Shown: one piece after another, positions 43,066 to 51,428 of the stretch
Layout: each line of letters starts with the position of its first letter
Position numbering within the stretch: position 1 is the first letter of the stretch
Assembly (NCBI RefSeq): GCF_014333425.1
Contig: NZ_JACRYT010000006.1
Coordinates: forward strand, 1 to 64,000
DNA length: 64,000 nt
Reading direction: 5' to 3'
DNA from: Zhenpiania hominis
GTDB taxonomy: Bacteria > Bacillota > Clostridia > Peptostreptococcales > Anaerovoracaceae
The notes under the pieces: model-generated
Databases searched by the model: none
Told to the model about the DNA's origin: nothing
The model's input: the letters and a program-made list of their open reading frames with translations, nothing else
Made by a program: the position numbers and the translations under genes

Positions 43066-43881
43066 ATGGACGACAGAATTGATATACAGGAATTTTATAA
43101 AGGTTTGGACATTATGTTCCAGAAAAAAGACAGCAAAGAAACCATGCGGTATCTGGATAGCTGGCTGAAAACGGCAGAAGAAAAAGCAGATCGCTCTGGG
43201 ATTGTGGCAGTCTGCAACGAGCTGGGAGGTTTGTGCCGTGTGACCGGACAGATTGAACGGGCTAAGGAGCTTTACCGCAGAGTACTGGAAAATCTGGAGC
43301 AGATGGGACTTTCGAGCACAGAGCATTACGCGACAGCGCTGATCAATATGGGAGATGTCTATATCAATGGAAAGGAACCGCAACAGGCGCTGGAGCTGTT
43401 TCTAAAGGCAAGAACACTGCTGGAAAAATGCGGCCTGACCGGGGATTACCGTATGGCGGCGCTGTGCAATAATATCAGCGCGATCTACCGAGATACCGGT
43501 CAGTTCGCGGAAGCGGAGCAGGATCTGGATATCGCCTTCCGGATTATACGAGGGCTTCCCCAATACAGGGGGGAATTGGCCACAACCTATATTAATCTGG
43601 GCGAACTGCAGGTGCGGCAGAACAAACTGGAAATGGCAAGAGAAAGCTTTGAAGAAGCGATTCGGATTTTTGAAGAGGATACCGGAGGTCAGGACGTTCA
43701 TTATTCCGCGGCTTGTGCTGGACTGGGTGAAGTCTTTTTTCTTACGGGAAGACTGGAGGAATCCGAAAAATATTATGAGAAGGCGATGCGGCTGATCGAG
43801 CGTGATTTCGGAAAGACTCCGTATTACAGTATGATGGCGGAAAATCTGCAAAAGGTCCGCCAGAGCCGGCAAAAGCGGTAG
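43066..43881 (+). CDS. Tetratricopeptide-repeat protein
   Basis: A 271-residue cytoplasmic protein made of about six TPR units, each with the A/G/Y pattern (for example ALINMGDVYINGKEPQQALELFLKA and ATTYINLGELQVRQNKLEMARESF, in part). It has no signal peptide or catalytic domain, so it is likely a protein-binding scaffold. It is followed 22 bases later by the DUF4037 gene and then DUF4125. I recall this trio as a conserved set in Firmicutes, but its function is not known. Confidence 0.85.
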   Translation: MDDRIDIQEFYKGLDIMFQKKDSKETMRYLDSWLKTAEEKADRSGIVAVCNELGGLCRVTGQIERAKELYRRVLENLEQMGLSSTEHYATALINMGDVYINGKEPQQALELFLKARTLLEKCGLTGDYRMAALCNNISAIYRDTGQFAEAEQDLDIAFRIIRGLPQYRGELATTYINLGELQVRQNKLEMARESFEEAIRIFEEDTGGQDVHYSAACAGLGEVFFLTGRLEESEKYYEKAMRLIERDFGKTPYYSMMAENLQKVRQSRQKR

Positions 43882-43903
43882 CCAGGGACGGAGGTAGCAG
43901 ACT

Positions 43904-44842
43904 ATGAAAGGAATGGAGCTTGCGAAAGCGTATTTTGAAGAGTATGGAATTCCGATGATTGAGAAAAATTTTGCTCCGTATCAGGGAAAGATTGCAGCAG
44001 GATTGGTAGGGGAAGGATCGGAATGTCTGGGATACGACGATGAATTTTCTCAGGATCACGATTTTGGACCGGGGTTTTGCGTCTGGATTCCAGAAGATGT
44101 TTACCGGGAAATCGGCAATGCCATGCAGGCGGCTTATGACAGCCTGCCGAAAACTTATCGCGGTTTTACGCGAATTCAGTCGGCGCAGGCGGACAAGCGT
44201 GTCGGAATATTTTCGTTGGAACGATTTTATCAGAAATATACAGGTCTTACCCATGCTCCTAAGGATAATTTGGAATGGTTTCGTATACCAGAGAGCTTTC
44301 TTGCTACTGCAGTAAATGGACAGGTTTTCCGTGACCCAATGGGAACTTTTTCGCAGATACGGAGTATTCTGAAAGATTTTTATCCTTTGGATGTTATGAA
44401 AAAAAAGCTGGCGGCGAGGGCTGCTGTTATGGCACAGGCGGGACAGTACAATTATCCCCGCTGTATGAAACGGGGCGACAGCTACGCGGCGTATCTGGCC
44501 TGCGGAGAATTTGTGCGAGCGGCGCTTTCCGCGATTTATCTGCTGAATGAACGCTACATGCCCTTTTATAAATGGGCGTTTCGGGGTGCAGATGAGTTGA
44601 AGATCCTTTCTGGAACGGTCCATGAACTGAAGGAATTAGTACTGCTCAGTGACGAAATGGAAAACCGGAGCCGGAAGGAATGGTTAATAGAAGATATATG
44701 TATTGAAGTAGGAAGGGAACTGAACCGGAAGGGCTTTACACGTACAACAGATGCGTTTCTGCAAAGTCATGGCGAGGAACTGATGAGGAGCATTCGCGAC
44801 CAGAGGCTCAGCAGTCTTCCGATTATGGTGGATTGTAGATAA
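43904..44842 (+). CDS. DUF4037 protein, nucleotidyltransferase-like
   Basis: A 312-residue protein of the DUF4037 family. The segment GEGSECLGYDDEFSQDHDFG (about residues 36-55) resembles the GS-x-D-x-D metal motif of nucleotidyltransferases, with acidic residues at D45, D46, D51 and D53. The C-terminal half is helical. This suggests transfer of a nucleotide to a small molecule or protein, by homology of motif only. It sits between a TPR protein and a DUF4125 protein and just upstream of the microcompartment regulator. Confidence 0.8.
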   Translation: MKGMELAKAYFEEYGIPMIEKNFAPYQGKIAAGLVGEGSECLGYDDEFSQDHDFGPGFCVWIPEDVYREIGNAMQAAYDSLPKTYRGFTRIQSAQADKRVGIFSLERFYQKYTGLTHAPKDNLEWFRIPESFLATAVNGQVFRDPMGTFSQIRSILKDFYPLDVMKKKLAARAAVMAQAGQYNYPRCMKRGDSYAAYLACGEFVRAALSAIYLLNERYMPFYKWAFRGADELKILSGTVHELKELVLLSDEMENRSRKEWLIEDICIEVGRELNRKGFTRTTDAFLQSHGEELMRSIRDQRLSSLPIMVDCR

Positions 44843-44893
44843 AACAAACATCTCAAAAATGAAAGAAGGAATACCGTAAAAAGGAGGGAGATT

Positions 44894-45523
44894 ATGCGAG
44901 AAGAAATAAAACGAAAAAACAGCCAGAAAGATGAATTGATCAATCAGATCATTGAGATGGAGTGGGAGATGTTCGATCATGTTCACAACGCGGGGGGGCG
45001 TGCTCCATGTCAGGATGACGAATGGACTTTTTATACAATGAGGTACAGTCAGCATAACGCGTTTAGCGCCGATACCCTGAAAAGCTATGAGCAAGATCTC
45101 CTGCAGGCAATTCGGGAGGGGCGGAACCTTCTGACTGAAAAATACGCCTATATGATGGAATTTACAGATCCCGATTATTTTGATCAGAATCTGAGAGATC
45201 ATCTGCCGCGGATTTCGCCGGAAAAAGCGGAATTGGTGGATCAGATCGCAAACCTTCTGATTCGGGGAGAAAAAGAATTCGCGGAACAGTATCCGATTTT
45301 CAGCGGTACAGGACGGCCTCTTTTCGGAACCGGGGAACAAGATGTGTCTTTTCATATCTACGCGATTGGAGAACTGAAAACCTATTCCGTAAGAACCCTG
45401 CTTTTGTACCTTCAGGATATACATAAAGAGAGGAATCCTTCTTTTGTGATTCACAGGACAACGGCGGAGTTTTATGGATACAAAAATTTAGACGATGCGG
45501 AACAAAAACTGAGAACCAGATGA
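44894..45523 (+). CDS. DUF4125 protein
   Basis: A 209-residue protein of the DUF4125 family. No catalytic motif is obvious. Seen are the N-terminal helix with EMEWEMFDHVHNAGGRAPCQDD and an aromatic-rich middle (WTFYTMRYSQHNAF). It starts at 44894 after AAAGGAGGG. It is the third member of the TPR-DUF4037-DUF4125 group, and its conserved Asp/His residues could complement the putative nucleotidyltransferase as a substrate or partner. Confidence 0.75.
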   Translation: MREEIKRKNSQKDELINQIIEMEWEMFDHVHNAGGRAPCQDDEWTFYTMRYSQHNAFSADTLKSYEQDLLQAIREGRNLLTEKYAYMMEFTDPDYFDQNLRDHLPRISPEKAELVDQIANLLIRGEKEFAEQYPIFSGTGRPLFGTGEQDVSFHIYAIGELKTYSVRTLLLYLQDIHKERNPSFVIHRTTAEFYGYKNLDDAEQKLRTR

Positions 45524-45553
45524 GAATGAGCAAAAATTGAGGGAGGGCGTTTG

Positions 45554-46384
45554 ATGAATGATGAGCAGCTCTATACGATTGGTGAAGTAAGTAAAATTTG
45601 TAATGTTTCCAGAAAAGCGCTGCGCTTTTATGACAAGATTGGCATTATCCGCCCGGATAAAATCTCCGAGGAAAACGGTTACCGGTTTTACAGCAGAGAA
45701 ACGCTGCTGTTTGTGCCGGTTATTAAGTATTTTAAACAGATGGGATTCAAGTTGGAGGAAATGAGGGAATTTCTGAAGGGCAGCTCCTACTCTGCTCATG
45801 AAAAGGGGTTTCGGGAAAAAATCGCGGAACTGAAAAAACAGGAAGAAGAAATTCATACCGCGTATACCTCCGTTCAGGACTGGTATGATCTGATTGTAGA
45901 GGCAGAAAGTGTGATCGAAAATCAGGTTACAGAGGTTTCCGTCAAATACAGCGACGCGTTAACTACCTGTTATCTGGAACAGGACTTCAATTATAATTAT
46001 ATGGATTCTATCATCAATATTAACTGGACGAACTACCTGGAGGAAATCGGGAAGGCTATTACCGGACCGGTTATTTTATGGTTTCCTAATTGCAGAGAAA
46101 AAATGCAGGGGAAACCGACAAAAGCGAGGATCCTGCAGAAAATTATTTCCGACTGCGGAAATAATCCGGTTATGACTCTGGGCGGCTGTATGGTGGCGTC
46201 CTGCTATCATATTGGACCCCATGAAACGATCCGTGAAACATATGATAAAGTTTTCAGATGGACACAGGAGCACGGATATCGGTGTGGAGAAGATTCGACT
46301 GAGCGATATGTGACTGATTACTGGACAACCCGAAAGAGCGAGAATTTTGTTACGGAAGTAATTATTAAGGTAACAAGAAATTAA
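45554..46384 (+). CDS. MerR-family regulator, likely controlling the BMC locus
   Basis: A 276-residue activator-type regulator. The winged-helix MerR domain (1-75) shows YTIGEVSKICNVSRKALRFYDKIGII. A coiled-coil linker (about 85-115) leads to a C-terminal effector domain (about 125-275) of the GyrI/BmrR type, which binds small molecules. It is immediately upstream of the first shell gene (31 bases), so it probably responds to choline or a product and activates the compartment genes. ATG 45554 has GGAGGG at a better distance than TTG 45551. Confidence 0.85.
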   Translation: MNDEQLYTIGEVSKICNVSRKALRFYDKIGIIRPDKISEENGYRFYSRETLLFVPVIKYFKQMGFKLEEMREFLKGSSYSAHEKGFREKIAELKKQEEEIHTAYTSVQDWYDLIVEAESVIENQVTEVSVKYSDALTTCYLEQDFNYNYMDSIININWTNYLEEIGKAITGPVILWFPNCREKMQGKPTKARILQKIISDCGNNPVMTLGGCMVASCYHIGPHETIRETYDKVFRWTQEHGYRCGEDSTERYVTDYWTTRKSENFVTEVIIKVTRN

Positions 46385-46415
46385 GAAAGGAAATCAAACA
46401 GGAAAGGAGATTTTT

Positions 46416-46799
46416 ATGGATATAAAAGATTTGATCCCTCAGGATGAGAAGGGACAGCTTAGAATTATACAGGAGCTGGTGCCGGGTAAGCAGATCACTC
46501 TGGCCCATGTCATCGGCGGACCGAGACCGATTGTATATAAAAAACTGGGATTGAATCCGGAAATTGATTATCAGAATTCGGCAATCGGAATTCTCAATGT
46601 GAGTCCTCAGGAATCGGCTGTTATTGCCAGTGATATAGCCATCAAGGCGGGGGATGTATACCTTGGATTTGTGGATCGATTCAGCGGAACGCTAATCATA
46701 ACAGGGAGATTGTCCGAGGTAGAAACCGCTATGAATGAAATCGTTGACTATTTCAAAAATGAACTGGGTTATACGACCTGCGACATTACAAGAAGGTAG
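46416..46799 (+). CDS. BMC shell protein, EutS/PduU-like (copy 1)
   Basis: A 127-residue circularly permuted single-domain BMC protein (EutS/PduU/CutR group). The N-terminal stretch before the core (about 1-30, ending GKQITLAHVIGG) would form the extra beta-barrel over the pore. The core reads SAIGILNVSPQESAVIASDIAIKAG. It is followed 9 bases later by a EutP-type GTPase gene. The same pair is found again at 55110-55906. Confidence 0.88.
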   Translation: MDIKDLIPQDEKGQLRIIQELVPGKQITLAHVIGGPRPIVYKKLGLNPEIDYQNSAIGILNVSPQESAVIASDIAIKAGDVYLGFVDRFSGTLIITGRLSEVETAMNEIVDYFKNELGYTTCDITRR

Positions 46800-46808
46800 G
46801 CGCCCGCG

Positions 46809-47288
46809 ATGCGAAAGATCATATTTATCGGACGCAGTGAAGCGGGAAAAACAACGCTTACCCAGGCATTAAAAGGGGAGACGATTACTTACCACAAGAC
46901 CCAGTATGTGAATAATTATGACGTTATTATCGATACGCCGGGAGAGTACGCTGAAACAAAGACTTTGGGCGGAGCACTGGCAGTTTACTCTTACGAAGCA
47001 GATGTGGTAGGGTTGCTTTTAAGTTCGATTGAGCCTTTCTCCCTGTATCCGCCTAATATTACGACTCTGTGCAATCGGGAAGTAATTGGAATTGTAACCA
47101 AAATTGAACATCCCTTGGGGGACCCTGAGCAAGCCGCGGAGTGGCTGCGTCTTGCCGGCTGTGAAAAAATTTTTTTTGTAAGCGCCTATACGGGAGAAGG
47201 GCTGGCTGAGCTTCTGGAATATCTGAAAGAAGACGGAGACGTGCTCCCATGGGAAGAAGCCAAGGAGAAGGACGCGCAGGCATATTGA
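46809..47288 (+). CDS. EutP/PduV-family GTPase (copy 1)
   Basis: A small Ras-like GTPase of 159 residues. It has the P-loop GRSEAGKTT (residues 8-16), DTPGEY (G3) and TKIEHP in place of the G4 NKxD. Family members sit in eut and pdu operons and are linked to compartment positioning or kinase activity, but the role is unsettled. The ribosome site is weak, so it may be coupled to the shell gene before it. It ends before a terminator at 47361. Confidence 0.85.
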   Translation: MRKIIFIGRSEAGKTTLTQALKGETITYHKTQYVNNYDVIIDTPGEYAETKTLGGALAVYSYEADVVGLLLSSIEPFSLYPPNITTLCNREVIGIVTKIEHPLGDPEQAAEWLRLAGCEKIFFVSAYTGEGLAELLEYLKEDGDVLPWEEAKEKDAQAY

Positions 47289-47360
47289 AACAAGGTGTTC
47301 CCTTAAGGGGAATGTTTGCGGAACCTTAAATTTAAGATGAATTGTATAAATTTAAAGACC

Positions 47361-47409
47361 AAATAAGGAACCGGAAGAGTTTTACTCTTTACCGGTGCCT
47401 TATTTTTTT
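47361..47409 (+). terminator. Terminator after the first shell-GTPase pair
   Basis: AATAAGGAACCGGAAGAG (from 47362) pairs with CTCTTTACCGGTGCCTTATT, with small bulges, followed by T7. This splits the MerR-shell-GTPase genes from the main BMC operon. The gap 47289-47717 also contains the promoter listed next and no coding sequence that I can support. Confidence 0.8.
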
Positions 47410-47544
47410 GAAGGAATCAGGCTTCGGGAGCATTTGAGTAGAAGTGTCAGAAAAAAATAAAAAAACATAAATAACGAATGATTTTACATAGGGGAGCAGA
47501 CAGGAGCGCGTAAGCCTGTGAATAGATTGTTAAAAAAATCGCTA

Positions 47545-47575
47545 TTGACATTCCACTAAGAGGATAGGGTATACT
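47545..47575 (+). promoter_or_regulatory. Candidate promoter of the main BMC operon
   Basis: TTGACA (47545-47550) and TATACT (47570-47575), spacer 19 bases. A long 19-base spacer is the hallmark of promoters activated by MerR-family proteins, and a MerR-type regulator gene lies 1.2 kb upstream. The leader to the first start is about 135 bases. Confidence 0.65.
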
Positions 47576-47717
47576 TAAACCGAAATGGGGAACACTGCAA
47601 AGACTTCAAAACTTTGTTGATTTGGGGATTAGAGATTGTAGCATTTCGGCAATATTCAAATTGAATATATGCGGCAATTATCTAAAAAGTTTTAAGGCAA
47701 AGAAAGGAGCAACTTTT

Positions 47718-48806
47718 ATGAGTGAGAGAGCTATGAGCGCGCCGGCCGGTGCGTTGGAAGCGAAACAGCAATTAGCGAAGTCATTCAGGATTAAAGGAAT
47801 CTTTATTGGTGTTCTTTCCGGTTTCCTGTATGGCGGCTATACGGCATTTATGACACAGGGGATGGCTGAGGGCATCTGGGCTGACTGGTATGCGCCAACT
47901 GCCGCATTATCCGCGTTTGCCGGTACATACGTACTGAGCGCGGTAGGAGCGGCTACAAACGACATCTGTTCGGCAGTATGGTCTATTATCTATGCAGCTA
48001 TCATTGGAAGATTAGGGGACTTCGGAAGATCCCTCCGGACAAAACCGGGAAAAATTCTGATTATCGCGGCGATTATCGGAGGTCCGCTTGCTTCTACGGC
48101 TTATGTAGTAGGTCTGCAGATGGCAGGTTCCATCATCATTCCGATTGCGGCGCTGAACGCGGCGATTGGAGCGATTATCGGAAGAATTATCTATAAACAG
48201 TCCCTGTCCGGCGGTATGATCGCGGGTATCGTAATCTGCTTTGGAGCTGCGGTTCTGATCGGCAGCACCGGCTTCACCGGCGATATGGGATTCAGCGGAA
48301 CAACCATCATTGGTATTATCGCGGGTTTCTGCGCGGCGCTCGGCTGGGGTATCGAAGGCGCGGTTGGCGGCTACGCGTGCGCGATTGTTGACTATGAAGT
48401 CGCGATTGTAATCCGTCAGTGCACCTCCGGTCTGGTAAACGGCGTAATTCTTGTAAGCATTCTTTCCCTGATCGGCGGAGACGGAATCGGTTCCGGACTT
48501 GCTCTGGTAGGACAGGCTCTGACAGACGGACCTTCCATCTGGCTGTTCTTCATCGGCGGCGTGTTCGCGTCCTTCTCCTTTAAGTTCTGGTATAAGGGAG
48601 CATCCATGTGCGGCGCGGCTCTCGGCATGGGCTGCAACGGTACGTACGCGTTCTGGGGACCGTTCTGGTGCTTCATTATATGCGGTCTGGTATTCGGAAC
48701 AGACGGATACGCAATCCCGTGGCAGGGATGGGTTGGCGCTGTTGTGATGGTAATCGGTATTATCACGCTGGCCATTGCTCAGGATAAGGCATCAAAGGAG
48801 GCATAA
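47718..48806 (+). CDS. DMT/EamA-like membrane transporter
   Basis: A 362-residue membrane protein with about ten hydrophobic helices arranged as two similar halves, typical of the drug/metabolite transporter superfamily. Cys, Gly and Trp content is high in the second half. It is the first gene of the main BMC operon, so it probably imports choline or exports trimethylamine or another product. ATG 47718 has AAAGGAGC upstream; the open frame back to 47622 runs through the leader. Confidence 0.75.
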   Translation: MSERAMSAPAGALEAKQQLAKSFRIKGIFIGVLSGFLYGGYTAFMTQGMAEGIWADWYAPTAALSAFAGTYVLSAVGAATNDICSAVWSIIYAAIIGRLGDFGRSLRTKPGKILIIAAIIGGPLASTAYVVGLQMAGSIIIPIAALNAAIGAIIGRIIYKQSLSGGMIAGIVICFGAAVLIGSTGFTGDMGFSGTTIIGIIAGFCAALGWGIEGAVGGYACAIVDYEVAIVIRQCTSGLVNGVILVSILSLIGGDGIGSGLALVGQALTDGPSIWLFFIGGVFASFSFKFWYKGASMCGAALGMGCNGTYAFWGPFWCFIICGLVFGTDGYAIPWQGWVGAVVMVIGIITLAIAQDKASKEA

Positions 48807-48810
48807 ACGT

Positions 48811-49077
48811 ATGAAACCTTTAAACATGGCGATCTTAAAATTCTTTACAAACGGACAGGAAGCCTGCAGGGCAGATGTGCAGAACGCGCTGAAAGATCAG
48901 TACAGCGGATTCAAAGCCTTTAAAGATAAGGCCATGGACGAAGCGCTGATGACTGCGGCATCCAACGGACTGATTGAGGAGAGCAGACTGGATCTGGATA
49001 AGGACGGAAATCTGATTATCTATTATAAGGCAAATGCAGACAGTATTGCTGTAATCAACGACTACGTAAAAGACTAG
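48811..49077 (+). CDS. Small unknown protein, winged-helix-like
   Basis: An 88-residue protein that I do not recognise. It starts after AAAGGAGG, 4 bases past the transporter stop. Its pattern of three helices (about 5-25, 36-52) followed by two strands with a DKDGN turn (about 56-70) looks like a winged helix. No cysteines apart from one and no signal peptide. Its close coupling to the transporter suggests a regulatory or accessory role for transport. Function unknown. Confidence 0.7.
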   Translation: MKPLNMAILKFFTNGQEACRADVQNALKDQYSGFKAFKDKAMDEALMTAASNGLIEESRLDLDKDGNLIIYYKANADSIAVINDYVKD

Positions 49078-49113
49078 ATAGTGGATTTCCGAACGAATAA
49101 ATAAAAAATATCC

Positions 49114-49148
49114 TGTGCGGCAGCCCATGTGGATAGGGCTGCTGCACA
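49114..49148 (+). promoter_or_regulatory. Intercistronic hairpin before the shell genes
   Basis: TGTGCGGCAGCCC (49114-49126) pairs with GGGCTGCTGCACA (49136-49148) with one G-U pair and a 9-base loop. No T-run follows. It may be a processing or stabilising element that lets shell genes be expressed more than the transporter. Confidence 0.55.
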
Positions 49149-49180
49149 GAATTTGCTGTAACTGGAAAGGAGAATCTCTT

Positions 49181-49483
49181 ATGGCAAGGTATTATGCGGA
49201 TGAAGCACTGGGACTTTTGGAGACAGTCGGAATGGTTCCTGCTCTTGAAGCGTGTGATAAGATGCTCAAGGCGGCGGAAGTGGAACTGATCTCCTATGAA
49301 AACGTAGGATCAACGCTGGTAACGATCATGATTAAGGGTGACGTCGCGGCGGTAAAAGCATCCATTAAAGCAGGGGCGGAAGCGGCTTCTGCCATTGGAA
49401 AGCTGACAGCGACAAAGGTAATACCGCGTCCGATCCGACCGATTGGCGATATCGTATCGATCTATGATATCGATGAACAGTAA
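49181..49483 (+). CDS. BMC-H shell protein (pore motif VGST)
   Basis: A 100-residue hexamer-forming shell protein of the PduA/EutM type. It carries ALGLLETVGMVPALEACDKMLKAA and, in the pore loop, NVGSTLVT, with the conserved [11 protein letters not shown] after it. The C-terminal tail (about 85-100) is acidic. It is followed 12 bases later by another, different BMC-H gene. Confidence 0.92.
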   Translation: MARYYADEALGLLETVGMVPALEACDKMLKAAEVELISYENVGSTLVTIMIKGDVAAVKASIKAGAEAASAIGKLTATKVIPRPIRPIGDIVSIYDIDEQ

Positions 49484-49495
49484 GGAGGAGCGGAA

Positions 49496-49813
49496 ATGGC
49501 AGTAAGAACAGAAGCATTAGGGTTGATCGAGACCTTTGGGATCGTATTTGTAATTGAAGCGGCCGACGCTATGTGCAAGGCGGCCGATGTAGAACTGATC
49601 GGATTTGAAAACACCGCGTCCGGATACATCTCCGTACTGGTGGAAGGCGATGTGGGCGCCTGCAAAACCGCAGTAGAAGCAGGGGTAAAGGCAGTAGAAG
49701 AGATGGGAACAGAAGTGTATAGTTCCGTTGTAATCGCAAGACCTCATGAGGATCTGAAAAAGATTACGGCGCTTTATGAACTTGACAAACTGCTTCCATA
49801 TGAGAACATCTAA
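49496..49813 (+). CDS. BMC-H shell protein (pore motif TASG)
   Basis: A 105-residue single BMC-domain protein. The core EALGLIETFGIVFVIEAADAM fits the family. The pore loop reads NTASGYIS rather than the usual VGSG/VGGG, and the next strand has VEGDVGACKTAVEAG. A different pore lining than its neighbour suggests that the two hexamers pass different small molecules. It has a short tail ending KLLPYENI. Confidence 0.9.
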   Translation: MAVRTEALGLIETFGIVFVIEAADAMCKAADVELIGFENTASGYISVLVEGDVGACKTAVEAGVKAVEEMGTEVYSSVVIARPHEDLKKITALYELDKLLPYENI

Positions 49814-49847
49814 TTGTTTTGGATAACGTAGAAAAGGAGAGAGACAA

Positions 49848-51356
49848 ATGAGAATGAACATTATCGATCATGATTTGCTCTCCATTCAAGAAGCTCGCAT
49901 TCTGGCGGAAAACGCTCTGGAAGCCCAGCGGACCCTGGCGACTTTTCCGCAGGAAAAGCTGGATGAGATTGTGGAACGGATGGCGGAAGAAATTTCGAAG
50001 CATTCGAAGGAATTGGCAGTTATGTCCAGCGAAGAGACCGATTATGGAAACTGGCAGGATAAGTACATAAAAAATAGGTTTGCCTGTGAGTACCTCCCGG
50101 CAAACTTGAAAGGAATGCGGTGTGTAGGTATCATTCATACGGATCAGGAAAAACAGATCATGGACGTAGGGGTTCCTATGGGGGTGATTGTAGGGCTTTG
50201 CCCGGCTACGAGTCCGGTGTCCACTACGATTTACAATGCGTTGATCGCGATTAAGGCAGGAAACGCCGTTATCTTTTCACCGCATCCGAGAGCAAAACAG
50301 TCCATTGCCAAGACTTTGGATATTATGATTCAGGCGGCGGAAGGGTATGGACTTCCGGAAGGCGCGCTGACATATCTTCATACGGTAACGCAGGCTGGTA
50401 CGATTGAACTGATGAACCACAGCGCAACTTCTCTGATTATGAATACAGGTGTTCCGGCTATGTTGGAGGCAGCCTATCATTCCGGGAAACCGGTTATCTA
50501 CGGTGGAACGGGAAACGGACCTGCGTTCATTGAGAGAACGGCAAATATCCGGCAAGCGGTACAGGACATTATCGCAAGCAAAACCTTTGATAATGGAGTA
50601 GCCTCCGCGGCCGAGCAGTCGATTGTAGTAGACAGCTGTATTGCGAATGAAGTGAGGACAGAACTGGAAGCGGCGGGAGCATACTTTATGCAGGAAGAAG
50701 AGGCGGACGCTCTGGGACGTATATTTTATTATCCGGATGGGAGCGCGAATCCGGAGATGGCGGGAAAAACAGCGAAAGAACTGGCAAAGAGAGCAGGGTT
50801 TCCTGTTCCTGAAAAAACCCGGGTACTGATTTCTCCGCAGAAATACGTGTCAGAAACAAATCCGTATTCGAAAGAAAAATTGTGTCCTGTACTGGCTTAT
50901 TATATTGAAGATGACTGGATGCACGCCTGTGAAAAGTGTATTGAGTTGCTTCTTTCTGAGCGGCATGGACACACTTTGGTTATTCATTCCAATGATCCGG
51001 AAGTCATTCGCCAGTTCGCGCTGAAAAAACCGGTAGGCAGAATGTTGGTCAATACGCCGGCGGTATTTGGCAGTATGGGAGCGACGACGAATCTGTTTCC
51101 GGCTATGACTTTGGGAAGCGGATCAGCGGGAGACGGAATTACATCCGATAATGTCTCACCTATGAATCTAATCTATATTCGAAAGGTGGGATATGGGGTA
51201 CGGCGGATTGAAGATATCAAAATGGGGATTCCCCAAAATGCCCAGCCCCAAAATCCGGAATGCTCCGAAGCTGTGAAGGAAAGCAGGCACAGTGAAAATG
51301 AAAATCTGCAAACGCTGCAGCAGCTTTTAAAGCAGGCACTCAGAAGCCTGACTTGA
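49848..51356 (+). CDS. Aldehyde-dehydrogenase-family protein lacking the catalytic cysteine
   Basis: A 502-residue member of the acylating aldehyde dehydrogenase family (EutE/PduP/CutF-like). The fold-defining blocks remain: VGVPMGVIVGLCPATSPVST, IFSPHPRAKQS and SKTFDNG. But the active-site segment reads VASAAEQS, so Ser253 replaces the Cys found in TICASEQS of the second copy (61315). The second conserved Cys of GCGTWGG is lost too (GSGSAGD here). The C-terminal helix LQTLQQLLKQALRSL looks like an encapsulation peptide. It is probably targeted to the compartment without acylating activity. Confidence 0.85.
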   Translation: MRMNIIDHDLLSIQEARILAENALEAQRTLATFPQEKLDEIVERMAEEISKHSKELAVMSSEETDYGNWQDKYIKNRFACEYLPANLKGMRCVGIIHTDQEKQIMDVGVPMGVIVGLCPATSPVSTTIYNALIAIKAGNAVIFSPHPRAKQSIAKTLDIMIQAAEGYGLPEGALTYLHTVTQAGTIELMNHSATSLIMNTGVPAMLEAAYHSGKPVIYGGTGNGPAFIERTANIRQAVQDIIASKTFDNGVASAAEQSIVVDSCIANEVRTELEAAGAYFMQEEEADALGRIFYYPDGSANPEMAGKTAKELAKRAGFPVPEKTRVLISPQKYVSETNPYSKEKLCPVLAYYIEDDWMHACEKCIELLLSERHGHTLVIHSNDPEVIRQFALKKPVGRMLVNTPAVFGSMGATTNLFPAMTLGSGSAGDGITSDNVSPMNLIYIRKVGYGVRRIEDIKMGIPQNAQPQNPECSEAVKESRHSENENLQTLQQLLKQALRSLT

Positions 51357-51428
51357 GAACTGAAGCGGCGGGTGCTCTGATATAAACCGTTATTGCAAAA
51401 GAATTAAGAAAGAAGAGAGGTAAGAGTT

